Part shown: positions 15,001-30,000 of the stretch, piece by piece | Layout: each line of letters opens with the position of its first letter | Position numbering within the stretch: position 1 is the stretch's first letter | Assembly (NCBI RefSeq): GCF_040807025.1 | Contig: NC_090945.1 | Location: forward strand, 73,357,088-73,421,087 | DNA length: 64,000 nucleotides | Reading direction: 5' to 3' | Origin: Struthio camelus | Lineage: Eukaryota; Chordata; Aves; Struthioniformes; Struthionidae | Notes under the pieces: generated by a model | What the model was told of the DNA's origin: nothing | Seen by the model: only the letters and a program-made list of their open reading frames with translations | The model's database searches: none | Program-made: the position numbers and the translations under genes

Positions 15001-18000
15001 CCTGTTCTTTTGAAAATTCACATAACAATTTTCAGGATAACTCTCCTAAAACCTGTATTGCTATATAGTTATAAAACCAAGGACCAACGTGCAATTTACA
15101 GAGATAAATATCCCAATTACCGAGGAAATGCATGAAATAATAATTCAGTTAGTTATACTTTAAGAAAGAAAATTACTTTCATGCTCCTGTAACTTTTGCT
15201 TTCAGCTTCTACAGATTTTATAGTTGCATAATATTGCCTGAAACCTGACTTGCCAGGAGCTAACTATAAGACTGAACAACAAAATAGACTCTTTCAGACC
15301 TTTTTTCAAATTCTGCTGACGAACAGATGACCTTTAATAGCTGCATGTTTCTGTCATATAATCCTAACTTGCCTTTCAACAAAATAGGAGAGTTTCTCTG
15401 CTCTACCAAGCGGTCTTTCTGATTCCATCTATGTGATATCTTTCTGCTGGCACTACAAACTGTCACTCCCTAGATTCTGATCGAGCTGTTTCCAAAAGAT
15501 GCTGCTGCAGAAAAACGCTGGCACCCGGTAGGGGATCACTTTTCTAGGACAAAAGCCACACTGTTTTGAGAGCTGAATGTGTTAGGTGATAATAAAATAT
15601 ACCCTTTCAACATTTTTTGTACCCAGGAAAGTTTGCCTTTACATTAGGAACCACAGAGAAGCAAAAGTGGTATTTCAGCTGAAATGGAAAATTTGCAGGC
15701 CTAAAGCCTAGATGGAGCTGTGACTTATATAGATAAAGCAATATAAAATATGACAATTTTCAGTTCCCACAGATGGCTATTTAATACTGTCCAAAAACTT
15801 CAAGGATTGCAGTCATATGCCTAAACAGATACTATGAAAAAAATTAAATGACAGGTACTCAAAAACATTTTTTCAAAGGTTCAGCTGATGATAAATGTAA
15901 TGTAAGAACAGTAAATTCTTACTCTTCTAAAGCCTGAAGCATGTTCCCAGATTCTTCAAAATATAGTATATCGATGAATTGGTCATTCATAATTATATCT
16001 TCACTAAAGAGATCACCTGAATTAAACTGAAAGTGTTCCAGTTTGTGATTTTGACTGAGTTCATGCCGTAGCTCCTAAAAAAAAATAATAAAAAAGCAAG
16101 CTTCAGATTATACACATTTTACACTGAGAGCTTAATCTTACTCCACTGTAGGTAACAGTGAGTAAGTGGAAAGACTCTCATTTATCATCAAACTGTAAAG
16201 CCGGAGAGAGTGTAAAGAGATTGTGTAGTTCAAGTACAGATTTAGGATCAAACACACTTCTACTTTGTTTCAGGCCGAACGTTTTTATATAACCAATCTG
16301 GAATACAAATAAATCAAAGGAGAGGACAGAAGACTCTCTACTGACTTCAGTAAGCCTGCAGAAATCTTCTAGGAGGTTATATTCCACTATGAACTGCTAA
16401 GAAATTTAAAAAAGAATTACTATGGTATACACATTATGGATGGCAAGAATACAGGATTATGAAGGGAACAAAATGAAACACTAATCCTATGAACGATGGA
16501 AGTGACTCACCAAGTTCACAGGTCAGACAGACTCCCTGGAGAGTGATGGCTAATAAAAATACTACACAAAAAAGTTGCTATAAATTCTGATGCTGGGACC
16601 AATTTGGTCCATTTTTATCATTCCATTATCACAGCCTTCTCCATAAAAAGAAACAAGGCAAGGCCTTTCCATTTATAGAGATTATTTCTTCAGGCCTCAG
16701 AGAAACAAAAATTGTTAACAGAGTAATTTTCAGCGACAGAGAATAAGGCTGGAAGTGATTTTGTGAGGTCGTCTGGTCCATCCACTGGCCCCAGCCAGGA
16801 TGCACCCTGCACACTGAGATAGGCCTAACACTAGGCAGAATGGTTACTCCAAACAGAAAAAAATCTTTCCTCTTATTGTGTCATTTCTCAAAAATAACAG
16901 AAAACATCAAATAAATTGTCCATGGAACATAAACCACAAAAAACCCCGCCTTTCTCCCCTACTTTTTGCTGCTTCCTGTAACCATATATAGACGGCCTGG
17001 CCCTTGCATTTTCTTCAAAATTTATTATACAGTGTGAAAAGTTACATCTGACACAGCACTTTCAGTTAGAGATAGGAAACTGATACTCATATTTGTATAA
17101 ACGCTACTGCATAGAGCTGCTCCAGAAACAAATTATCGCCAGTGAGGCCAATCCGGCTTCTGACATAGGCTGCCCCCCACTGTAACTCTTCCCAGATGTC
17201 TTCCTGAGCGCAGCAATCCCCAATAGCCGACGTCTCCAAGAGTTGCTCTTTCCCATTTCCAAACTGGCCCTTCTCCGTCCCCGAGCAGTGTCAGACACCA
17301 CCCCTTGCCCGCAGACGTTTCAGTTCCCTAATCTCAGGCTAAGCGTAGCGCACGCTGTCAGAAAGCATCCCAGCAGGGAGAGCAGCGACCACCACAACCC
17401 GCCCAGGCAATGGAAGGACCTGGGACGACTGCCACCCTTCTGGGCTTGGTGAGGCGGTTCTCTCTGCAGGGTAAACTGAAGGCAACCGAGAGGAACCGGC
17501 GTCCTCTGAAGCGTATTTCTTGCACAGGCAATGCCTCCTGGCTCCTCTAAATGAGCCAAAGTACTACCTTCCCCAGCAAGAACTGCAGCTAAAGGGTTCA
17601 TTAGATTTAAAGCCAGTTTGTACAGGAGGAATAAAAACCCCTCACAGCTCTCCAGGCAGCCACATACGCATACACATTGCAATGTCTAAACCAAATCTAA
17701 CTTTATTTACACTTCTCCGGGAATTTTTTAGAAATCTTTATACAGACACTTTCCTTATATACTCAAAACACCCAGAAAGCTTTAATTTGTAAAAGTCAGA
17801 CCTCTAGCGAAGAAAATTCAGACTGAAATCCAACGGTAGAGTTAGCAACAGAGCTACCCCTGAAACTTCTGTCAGTGTGAACCGTCTCAACTTCAGAGCA
17901 CCAGCGAGCACAGTTTATACCACCCCTTAAGCCCAGAGGGATTTCTCAGACTATGCGTTTCTCACCTCCGTCATGTGTTCCCATCCTAAACCCACAGACA

Positions 18001-21000
18001 TACTGACATATTGACTTGACCGTGGCCAATCCAAATCACAAAGGACGGAGTGATGCTACCCCAGTAGCCTAGGGGCTAGAAACTCTAGTGGGATGTGGGA
18101 GACCCAACACCACCTGAGCAGAGCAGGGGTTCAAACCTCCAAGCATCCGCTCTTCTAGAGGACTGCCTCATCACCATGATGCTCTGGACTGAGGTCTCCA
18201 GCTCTCTTCTGTGGAAGTTATTCCACTTCACATAAGTATACAAGCTAGCTCTCCAACTTGGGCCAACCTGATGAATACTTATCAAACCATGTATTCTTTC
18301 TCTCTCTCTTCTCTCAGTGTGCACTGAAACACTTTCTACAAACTGGCACAGCTTAGATGAAGAACACTTGCAGTGCTCCACCTCAAAACCCAATTGTTTT
18401 GCTCAGCCACGCAAGAGATTCAGGCGTGTCCAAAGAACCGAAACCTACATTCAAATCTCTATTCCCAGGAGGAGGAAGAGGAGGAGGAAGAAGGAAAGCT
18501 CAGGGCCAAAGAGTGATCTCCTTCACCTTGACCTTGAACATCCTTGTCTCGACAGCAGCTCTTCTGAACACATTATCATTCCTACACTCCTCTGCAAATC
18601 TAATCATGCTAAAGATATGCAGAGATATACATACGTGAGAATCCAACCCAGTACTTGGTGCTATTTTGTCTTCAAAAATGGTTTACGTAATCTCTATTAG
18701 TTAGCATGTTATATCATTAGCTATGATGCAACAGTTAAATAAGATGTTGTTAAAAAGTATGACTCACCTGGTTTTTACTACGGAAGCTCCATTTTAATAT
18801 TCGGGTTCGGTAAACAACACAAAAAACAACGCACGTTAATACAAGGGAAACAAGAAAAGCAATGAAGAACCCTGCAGCATGAATGCCATGGCTGTATGAA
18901 ATCTGAAACGAAAAGACTGTATTATTAAAACTACATTTTAAATATACACCTAAAGATTATAGCTGTAAAAAACACAGTAAATTAGTTTCAAATGGCTTCA
19001 CACAACTTCGGGGTTTCTCAATACTGGAGAGTTGTAACTCCTACAGTTCTATTAATATTTTCAAACCAATGTCTATTTTCCACAGATTTAAATGTCAGCG
19101 TTCTCCACCATGTTCACCTAGTCTAAATTCCCGTGTGATTCCAAACAATAGAACTCAAACAGATTGAATGTTAGGTGATGTGACTTCTGAGGGGACAACA
19201 CTCAATAGCCACAATACTTAATAGAGACGTCAACCTCTCCTAACTCTGGTTGAAATTAACGGCATTTGGTATCACTCAGAAGCTCTGGAAAATCAGTCTG
19301 ATGTTGGCTACCCAAATTAACACCCATTTTTTAAATTCAACAAAACTCAGTAATCAATACAGGGAAAAAGTACCAATTTGAGTTTAGAATAAATATGTAA
19401 CCGACAATTGACAAAACTACCCAATTTGTTTACATGCTTGCAGTTTCTGCAGGAGCCAAAGTCAAGAAAGGATAGCAGGAGTGCAAGAACCACAACTCAG
19501 CTAACTTCTCAACAGGCCTTACAGTTTAGGTATTAACATAATCTTTAAATTGAATTACATTAAAAATTAATTTTTACTTCATACTCCACATAGCAGAAGT
19601 TAATTCGATGTTTGTTTAGCTCTTTGAGATCTTTGGATGAAAAACATAGCATAGCCATTAGTATAATGTTTCACCACAAAATAATCCCTCTGCCAGGGCT
19701 AGAACTTGTAAATAATTAACACGTAGCTCGCAAACAGGGCTTGGTCATTTCTCAGAGCAGAAACCTCAGAGCACTGCACGGAGTCAAGTAATTCAAGTTA
19801 AGACCCAAGGCTAACTGACGGTCTTGTATATGAAGAGTCAACAATTGCTCGGACTGAGAGAAATGGGGGGGAATTTATTTTAAACGCACTCAGTTTAAAA
19901 TGATGAAATACAGATCACTTTGAGGTTCACTAAAATGTTTTGGGACTAAATCTTTATCTGAGTAAGTAAGCCATGTACTGAATTCTGTCAATACCTCTAA
20001 GTTTTATATGGGGCAGGGAGGGGAAGAGGAAGAACACATTCCTTTCTCAGTTCCCTGTGTAATTACCAATGCATTGTCTCAATGTTTTTTCTTGACGATC
20101 ATCTGAAGTTACTGTGGCCTACTGCTTCAGTTACGCTGCTCTGCACCACTGTCCATGATGGAGTAACGCTGCACAACGTGTAAGCCAGTGCCAGTAGCGA
20201 CTCACGCCTCGCCTGACTCTGTACTTCCTCCTAACTCCCTGCCAGGAGCTCAACTAAAGCTGCAGCACTTTCATCAAAATACTGTCATCTTCAAATTTAT
20301 TTGAAAAATGATTATGTAAATGTTAAACATTTCCTTCCCGAACCCACTCTTTACTCCCGTCACAGATCAACAGGGCTCTGTTTCCTCCAGCCCACACCCC
20401 TTGAACAGTCACATAGCTCACTATCATCTGTGTGTGGCTTGAAATAATGCAATTCCTCGTATGCCAGTCTCAAGGCCCCCAAATTCCCTGGTTGCGCTAG
20501 ATGGCAACAGAGAAAATCACACAGTCACTCTCCTTGAGTTCTGCTACAGCCAGGCTCAGCCTGGCGTCCCACACGTTTCACGGAACGGGAGACTCTGGTA
20601 GAAAACACTTAAAAACAAAAGCAAAAAAACAAAAAAAACCCCAAGACAAAACAATCAAAAAAACCCTGCTTTGGAACGACATAATTACTTTGTCTGAAAT
20701 CACTTGCATTTGTCAAATTTCCAAGCACTGTGTAATTTAGGGATCTTTCCTAGGCTTTTGTGAAAGTAGGAACATGGTGAGGGGTACGGGTTTAGTAAAG
20801 CTGAACGGAAGCTGGTGAAGTTTGACAGAGGAAAAGGGCTGGGTAGGGAATTATCCAGGCTTTTTAAGTTAAGTAAAAGATGAGACCAATTGGTGGGGGA
20901 CCGTCAAGCTGCAGCAGGGCAGAGAGCGCTACCAGAACTGATGGAGAAAAATTCCTGGCTAAAGAATTACACGTGCTTTTATACTTAAAGTAAATGAGTT

Positions 21001-24000
21001 TGGGAGGGACCCTCCATTTCATTGGGGGGCTGTCATCTCCAGCAGAAGGACAGGGCAGCATCTAACGGGCTGTAACATTTTAAAGCATCACCGTGTATGC
21101 TTCGGGAGCGTGAGTTAAGCCCCTGCACAGTCACGGTGTAGCCAGCACAGAAGCCAATCTTCAAATCACTGACACATCAGCAAGCCCCAAAACCCATATC
21201 CAGAACTAACTTCTTAAGTCACTTTGATATTGTGAAGTGAAGAGGCATTATTGGCTTGATCTTTTTTTTTCAGAACCGTTGCATTCCCATTGATTTGACA
21301 GAAGCTGAGGGAAACAGGCCTGACAAAACATCAGGTCAAAGTAATTATTATCACATATGCCATGCAGTGCACTTCGTCACAAGAACTTCCTTTTGCCCTT
21401 TTCGCTATGGCTTCCTATTCAGCATCAAAAACGTTCAACTGAGGGCACAGGCATGCAGTATTCACAGCCCCCAAAGTGCTGTGGGAAGACATCTGGCACT
21501 GACACTCAGAGGAGCAGCAGTCTAATTTTTTATCCACAGAATTATCTTGTTACAGGCAACCAAGCACTTTTTTCCAGCAGAGCAGAAGAAAAGATCCCCA
21601 GTGTTTGTAAAATTTTAAAGAATGGCATGACAGACAAAGTAAGCAATCAAACCATGTGAAGGTTGACAGGACCAACTTAGCATGGTATAGCCAATACTGC
21701 ATATTTAATTCTTTACCTTTCTAGCTCAAAAGACAACATTTAGTATCCAAATAGTAATGCCTGTAGATCGGCTTCACCACACACATGAAGAGTTGCAAAT
21801 AATTATTTTAATTAATAAGGAGACTGAGAGTATTTTTGACAGCTGAAGATAAGGATGAAATACATCTCACCTTTTTCAGCTGACTGTAATTTTCTTGCAC
21901 AAACTGATCTAATTCCGAAATGTTTCATGCCTGACTACAGCCCAAAGGCCAGTATTATACATGTGAAACATGACGTGTTCCATGATTTCTAAGCTTTGAT
22001 TTTTTTCAAACATTAAGAGTATTTGTCACACACCTTTTTCATACATGTTAACTACAAAACTTGTTCATTTATTAAGTTCAAATGCAGCTGAACAAGTTTA
22101 CCTAATTATGGAATAGTCCCAAAGATCTTGTTGAGGTCATTCTCTCAAGTGGCCAAAAAAAATTAGTATAAAGGCTTAAAGTTACAGTAATATACAGCAG
22201 CAATTTTTACAATGGCCTAAGACCAATGTGGCTTACAATCTTGGCTTAGTCATCACCAGCCACTGCAGCTCGTTCACACTGAACCCTACAGTAAACCATT
22301 CATGAAGCTATTTTCCTAACCCAGTCACTTACTGGGTGGCTTATACTTTTTGCAAAAAATACATTTATTGTCATTTCAAGCACAATCTTTATAAATGCCA
22401 TACTTTTAAATCTGACTAGATCCTTACCCAGGGGCAATGAGTTCTCCAGCTCATGCATGAGTTTACTTTATATCATGCTTAATTCTAGCTTTCGTTTTAA
22501 CAGAATGGGCTCTTGATCTTCAAATTGTGAGGAAGTCAAGTTTGGATTTACATCTATTACACTAACATAAGTTAAGAGGGCAAAAGAGATCCCTGGTGAT
22601 GTAGAATACTGCAACAACAAGGCCAAATAGACTAATGGACTTGGAAGGCAGAAGGGAATTCTTGGGACAAGCCTGTGAAAAGAATGAGTGCTCTGATTCT
22701 CAGGACCTCATTCAGGTAAGATAGATCCCTCTTTTTTGTACATCTCAGAATAGAGAGTTCAGCTGAACATTTTGAATTTTTCTCATAAAGACAGATGCAC
22801 TAAAACTGTATAAATGCATAAAACTTGACTACATTAAAGTAAAAAAAAAAACCTAGTCTCTGCAAGATCAACGGTTAGGAATATGAATTTATGGCATACA
22901 TTCAAGAATTCTTAAAACATACTATGGAAATGGTATTAATTTTTCTTATAGCTTTTAAACACAGACACACTTGTTGGTAACCTTCTTCACTTTACAAATC
23001 ATATGAGGTTAAATACATGGAACATATCAGCCCCATTCAGTAGCTTCTCAATTCGTAATACTCTCCCTTTTCAAGGACCCCATTGCTGCACCTTCCCAGC
23101 AAAAGGCCCCTTCCTGTGTACTCAATCATTGCACTCCTCCTTATGCAACTTGTGTCTTCAATATTTCCCTTCCATTTCCACTTGTTCTTCAATTGCCCCA
23201 TCAACATGACCTTTAGACTCTAAATGACACAACCATGGCAACGTTGCTTTGGGGTGAAATAAACTATTTTCTTCTTCCTGAACACAAATAATCGCAGTGT
23301 TCTTGCCAACGAAGCAACAGCTACTTAAACAAGACCCAGTGCAACAAATCAGCCTGTGTGGGTAGTGAGGGGTCAGGGTGGAAATACAAGCTTGGTGAAG
23401 AAATTAGCAAAGATACTGATAGATTCAGTGGGGAGTTCTCTAATAAGGAGGTAGAAGAATAGCCCTGCCTGCCGAAATGAATGTCATTTGGTAGGTTCAT
23501 GTGGCCTCCTAGAAACCATGTTAATTCAGAAGTCAAGAAAACGAAATCATATTGTTAAGACTGACTGGTCAAAAAACTAAAAGGAAACTTAAAACTGCAG
23601 TAAAAGAGGCATAGTTTATTTCTCAGGTTCCCCATATGGACATTTGTATCAGCATGATTCAAAAAACATTTTTTTCTTTAAAAAAAAAACTTCTGCACCC
23701 TTTTAAAGGCAAATAGCTTTCTCATGGCACTTATACCTAGCAGCGTGAGAACATATTCCTCGTTGCAGTTCCCTGCAGCTGTATAACTTTTGAAATAAAA
23801 AAACTTGTTAGGAACATACTGAAAGTGTATAGATTTTCCATACTAAATATTGGTGCTTTAAGACAAAAAAGCCCTACTAACTTGACTCCTGTTTATCTTC
23901 CTATTAAAATCACAGAAGGCCAAATTTGTCTATGACTGATAGCTGATAGTTGATAGTTGATGAGACTTAAGCACATAAAAGTATGCCAGTTTAGACCCAA

Positions 24001-27000
24001 GGATTTAATTTAGTTCATTGATACGCTTAAGCAATATATAATACCTATAATAAATTGAATAAACTATTAGTTATAAATAACTGTAATACCAAATCATAGA
24101 ATTTACCTTGGTCTTTTCTTCTTCAGTTATGGTGAATGATGTTGTCAATGATATGAGATGTGTTTTGTTCTAAGAGAACATGTAAGAGAGAGATAAAAAT
24201 ATTACAAGTGTTACAAACCATGCAGAATCCAATCTATAACACTGGCTCACTGCCCAGAGTCTCAGCAGAGGTCTCTGCTTGGAAGAAAAGCTATGCTTTT
24301 CATTAAATGTAAACCTGAAAAAAAATCTGATAGGAAAGTGCAATATATTCAATGGTAACACCAGTAGCTATGGAAGCAGCTGCTCTGTGGGATACACTGC
24401 CTGTCTAACCACATAGCCACACAGAAGGTTACTCTGATGCTCACAGAACTATATTTTGCCTTTGCCTGTAAAATCTGAGTTGACTGAAAGTGCACTGAAC
24501 AGCACCCAAAGTTAGCGTATATCTCTTTCATGGATTAAGGTTTGCAACACAGCCCAAAAGACTCACGTCTATCAACTGTGCTAAATGCCCACATGACTCT
24601 TCTACTCTTGTGACAGCCCTGGTTTTGGAAGTCATGCCTCATACCTCTCTAGTGTCACCCCTGTGCACATCAAACGCTTTTCGCTCTAAAACAAAAAAGA
24701 TAACAGCAGTTGGAAATAAAGCTATATCTGGGGGTTCTAACTACATGGTGTTATGAAAACCATAGGGAAAATATCAAACCGCAATGCAAGAATCAGAAAA
24801 CTTGAGTTTGGAAGAAACTGCTGGTCCTGCCTCTTAGTGCTGGCCACTGCTGAAAGCAGGGCTATCCTCCAGGGCTAGATCACTTGCCTTGTGCCTGGGC
24901 ACCTGAGGTCTGAAAATTCACCAATGTCGGAGATTCTACAGCTTCTCTGAAAAATCTGCTCCAGTGCTTAACAATTTTCATTATAAAGAATTTCTTCCTT
25001 ACGAGCAATCAAAATTTCCTTTGCTGCCACTTGGCTATTGGTTAAAAGAAAATATTTTCCAAAAAAATACAGCAAAACTTTCAATTCCTCACAAATGACA
25101 GGGCACTCCATCTTACAAAATCATTTGCAATGAACATAAAACAAACTAAAAGTGTTAACCGTTGTCATTTTCACGATACAGAGGTGAACTGGAGAAAAAT
25201 ACAAAAAGTAGAGAGAAAAGCTAAAAGTTAACATATAAACAATATACCTCTCATCCTTCACCTATTTAAGGAAGCCTAGGACTTTCACCATTTATGAAGA
25301 ATAACTCAGGTATATATAAATTCATGGTGATCAACCAGAGAGGGGAGTCTAAGAGCCTCATTGCATGACACACAGACCTCATTACTTATGCAGACTTTTG
25401 GGTTTTTTTTTTTAATAGAAATTTTGAAGAGCAAAATAAAATTGTAAAGGAAATACCAGTGATGAACTCCTGAAAGTTAGCTTAGCAGGCAGTGTCAAGA
25501 CCCTGCCGTTCCACATTTTTTCCCCATCAAGAAGTGCAGTGTAGTTGATTGCAAAGTATTCTCCAACTGTTATAAGAAAAAAAAAGTAGATTATAAGATA
25601 GATTATAGAAAAAAAAATAGATTAAGCAGGTGAGTGTACATCTACCAGTGCAATATCGTTCTCTAAGAAACCATGTCTGTATTTTCTTAAACACAGTAAC
25701 TATACTTTAAAATAACCTAGTGGAGTTGCACATCTTTTTCTAAACAAGAAGACTGGGTGTGATTCTCTGCAGAGCTGAACCCCCAGCTGAGCTCAGCTGC
25801 AGTTACAGATGTTTGTAAAATTTGAAAAATAAGTTCAATATGACTAAAACATTTGAGAAGCTTTTTAGGTTTCTCTTCACGCTGTGCCTCCTCACTGGCC
25901 AAAGTGCCCTCTTAGGAACCTAGCTGCAATGAGCACTGACTTCAAAGGAACTGAGCCTACCAGCATAGTTCAGATATCAGGGATATGGATAAATTTACTT
26001 GCTCCCAGGCATGGTTTACTGGAAAATTTCTCAAAGATCCATAGGGAGAACTATCAATTTCCCTTTGCTATTTAGAAGTCTTTCACCAGTAAAATATCAG
26101 TACAATACCCCTAGCTATTTAAAGCATAAACAGGTATAACTGAAAACTTTTGAACCTCCAGGAGAAATACTCTGACCCTAAAAAGCAAGCCACTCATTTC
26201 TAGAGTCCTTTTTTCCCTGGTACAGCTGTGCACAGGAAAGGGGTGACAAAGAAATCGAGAAAGGAAAGACTTCCTTTATGAAGGTACCTAGATCTATCTG
26301 CTACCTAAGGAACAGACTGACTCCAAGACTGACAAGGGTTTGCGTTTTTCCCTCTGTTACGTGCTCCGATTTGTAATTTGCCCCAGTCTGGAGAGACTGC
26401 ATACTGAGAAGAGCCACCTTATTTCTGCCGAATCACCTCGCCAGATTGCATGGGCTTTTGCAATTCCAACAAACCTCAATACCTCAGCAAGCAATCTGCT
26501 CTAGTTTTTATTTAAAACATTTGCTCGGTAAAGTGTTAGCTTACTTTCTACCTTTTTAGCTTGGCTAAAGAAGCAAGATTTGTCAGATATGATTGGAAAT
26601 TGCTTGTGCAGCAGCTTTAAAATAAAATAAAATAAAATAAACAAATAATCCCACAAGATAGTCTGCCTCTTTTTGATGGCGGTGACTATTACAGAGCACA
26701 CAGGCTCACTTCTGTGCCTGGGAGATCAGAGGCACTTCGGAGACAGGAGCCAAAATGTGAGTTAATAGAATTTTAAACTGCAGCAATTAATAACCTCTCC
26801 TAGAGTTTTTCACCTGTATTAACTGATAATTGGGGAGCTTAAGGTTTACCTTACACCCAAATAATTGGAAAAAACCCCCAAATAATTAAATATTTTGATT
26901 TGAACAGATGCTCTTCCACATGTGTAATCAGGACGGTTTGGGGTACCATCATCTACCTCTTGGCAGAATTTGTTACCTTGCAAGAATCTTTTCCTGTAAA

Positions 27001-30000
27001 TCTGGATACCATCTGTTGTCCTATTACCACTGTTTTTTGGAATACGTAGGCCAGTAATATTGTCTAGCAGAACGAGATCTGTAATGTTTGCTGAAAGCAG
27101 CATGTTGGTGTTATTAATTAGAAGTCTAACATGTGCAGTCTGGGGGTCACGCTGAACATCCACCTGAAAACAGAAACAGTGATATAACACAGCACTTATA
27201 ATGGAGCAAAATGGCTCCATTAAGATACGTATCTTAACAGCAAAATTAGTCTTGGCTACTAATAAAAGTTTATTATATGCATAAGCTTGTTTTCTCGAGG
27301 CATTCTGAGTGACCTGCAGACAACATCACACTCGGTTTGATCTCAGACTCCTGAAGGGACTTTAATCTTCTGTTTGTCAAGCTGTTGCCTGTCGACAAAA
27401 CGACAGAAAGCCAGTAGTTGGAAATCCAGGAAAACAGCTCATGCAGGGCCATAAGTAAGTGAAAACAAGAATCTCAATACCACTGTGATACCTCATACAC
27501 AGAACTGGATCGTAACGTTATAAAATGATTCTGGAAAATTCTTAACATTAAACTTCTGTAGACTTTCGTACATCTGTATGACCTACAATATGGCCAGGAT
27601 AGCATATCAAAGTCATAATACTGACACCAAATCAGCACTTATTTAAATGATTAAAGTGTGGCTCAGACCTAATCTTTCTTCCCCACCCTCTCCATTTTTT
27701 AAGAAATGTCTACTTTGTACCTGCACACCAGCAGATATAAACATTAGAGCTGCCCCTACAGAAATGAGTTCTAAAAATATGAATTGTATAGATATCATAT
27801 AGATATCAGAATTTGTACCAGCAAAGTTCATGGCAGTCACAAAGTCTGACCTGTGTAGTTAGGATTTTATCATACATCCTTGATCTCTGCATTTCTTATC
27901 AATTCAGTATAGAAACAGATTAAAATTTCAGTACATTTTATGGACCAATAAGGAATAAAAATTTATTAAATTATTAGTGCTTAGTTTACATTTTCCTATT
28001 TAAGTGACAATAATTAAAGTACATTTGAATATATCTGATTGTATAACTAACCAGCGTAGTTATGCGGCACTAAATGTTCCAAACTCATTGCAGCAAGCTC
28101 CAGCTCAGTTGTATTAAACAAATCTTATGGCGTGGGGAGGGATGACAACAATTACCTACTGTACCGGATTCTGCAAATAATTGCCGGTAAGTAAAATAAT
28201 AATCCTAAACAACAGACATAAACATAGCTGCAAAAAGTATTTCCAATGTCATATATTCATATAGCTTGAATTGGATCCCAACATTTATGAGACTTTAAAT
28301 CATCAAATATTAAAAAAGTAATATATTTCGGCCAGATTTTCTCTTTCTCCTGGTTTCTGAATCTGTCTGATGCACTCGACATGCATTTCAACCTTTCCTC
28401 TGCAGTCACAAAGGCTGGAACCTTGTTTAAAAAACACATACAAAACAGAAAAAAAAAGCAGAGGAAAAAAATCCCAAAGGCACAAAGCAGACACCCTCGC
28501 CCAGTCATTCAATCAGCAAAACACACCTTGAAAGACTCAAGGTTCAAACTGCATGCGTTATAAATACGGTATTATGTCCCACAATAAGTGTGTATGGGCT
28601 TGGGCACACAAACAGATATGCGCCCCTGAAAGACGGACCTGGGGAAAGAGGGGAATTTCATGGTCTCTTGCTGTGCTTCTAATCAGATACAAATTTATTT
28701 TACGTTTAGGGAAAGGAGACGTAGAGAGTAATTTAGATAAATTCCTACAATAAAATAGGCAAAGTGGCACATGTAGGTCCATATTAGGTGACAGAATATG
28801 GGAGCTTTAGTCCTCTCCTTCCTCTAGTCCTTCTGCCCATTGTCAGAGTTCAATACACACTCCCACGTGCTGTTCATTCTCTTTCTCCAGTGAGTTTTGC
28901 ATTTTCTCTTCATTTTCCTTCATTTAACAAAATTCTTCATTCAAGGTCTGACCACAGTAACCTTTCAAATATATCACAGCTGTATCACCTGTCTCCTGGT
29001 GCAATTTTCCTCAGGTGGCATGCTTCTTGCATTTCTGAATAATATTAAAGACAAGTTTTTATTTTCCTTATTTTTGACTGACAATGAGTTACAAGCAAAG
29101 GCAAAGGGATTGAGAGAATGTCATTTTTTTTCTGGTAGCGCTAGAGAAAACAGTAGACTGACATTAAGGGGTGGGGGAAGCTTTGGGGTTTGACCCCTCC
29201 CGGAAGAACCTCTACCGTATGCAGCTGCTGTTGGCATCAGCGGCCACTGAATACCTCCTTTAAGTTCCTCTAATTTGCCTGCAGATGTTTTTTCACGCTT
29301 TCGGATCAGATGATTATGCTGCCAAGCAATTACTGGAGCAAAACCCCACAGAAGCACTTGATAATGCTAAGTGCTTATTCCATTTTCTCTCTGCCGCTGA
29401 AGCACATCACACGTTATTACCCTTGCAACAGGCATCACTTCAGGTAAACAGGCGAGTAGAATGAAGGAACCACAGTAAGAGCAAGAACGTATCGGGAGAA
29501 AAGATGAGAAAGGAGGTACCATGAAAGTGAAAGGAACAGAGGCTCCTTCAGAATAAATTTGAAAAACTTGAAAAATGAAGAGAGAGAAAAAAAAGGATGC
29601 TCATATAGTAGCTGATCTGCAACAGAAGAACGTTTAGCAGACTGAGAAATGAAACAGGTGAACACAGTAAAAGCCAAACAGTAAAATTAAAAGATTTATT
29701 TCAGCCCTGCTAAAAATTATTGTCATTATGAAGGACTATCACAGAAATGTTCATATCACGCTCTGGAATGAAGCTGTTAAAGGAACACGTTTCTAGAAAG
29801 AAGAAAGGGACTGGGCTCTCTAGGCACAAGTAAAATTTAAGCACTCCAGGTTCAACCAGGGTATTTGTACGATTTGGTGTATGAAGAATCCTGTCTTCAA
29901 AAAGTAAAGATATGTCATTGCCCTGTGCTGAGGAGTTACTCATGGGTAAGGGGAGGAAAATGTGCAAAATCAATTTTTTTTTCATTTAAAACTGCTAAAC

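Larger units (their letters stand above)
3735..15922 (-). other. EVC2 intron 9 (12.2 kb)
   Basis: The largest intron in the window. It is mostly AT-rich with no recognised gene. It holds GC-rich patches near 5030-5240, 5630-5760, 8400-8570 and 9250-9560, a GGGA repeat at 5400-5414, a 16-base G run at 13317-13332, an AT-rich simple repeat at 10930-10963, and an unassigned coding-like patch at 11330-12100. Confidence 0.85.
16075..18767 (-). other. EVC2 intron 8
   Basis: No gene recognised. It contains a short CR1 tail near 16739-16800, a moderately GC-rich stretch around 17130-17480, and a GGA-rich purine repeat at 18477-18496. Confidence 0.8.

Noticed and set aside
18296..18312. CT-rich run as an EVC2 splice acceptor tract
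   Set aside because: It lies on the plus strand, so it is purine-rich on the EVC2 strand, and no exon follows.
28257..28508. Minus-strand open frame of 83 codons in EVC2 intron 4
   Set aside because: It has no similarity to EVC2, and exons 4 and 5 already join in phase with matching human sequence.
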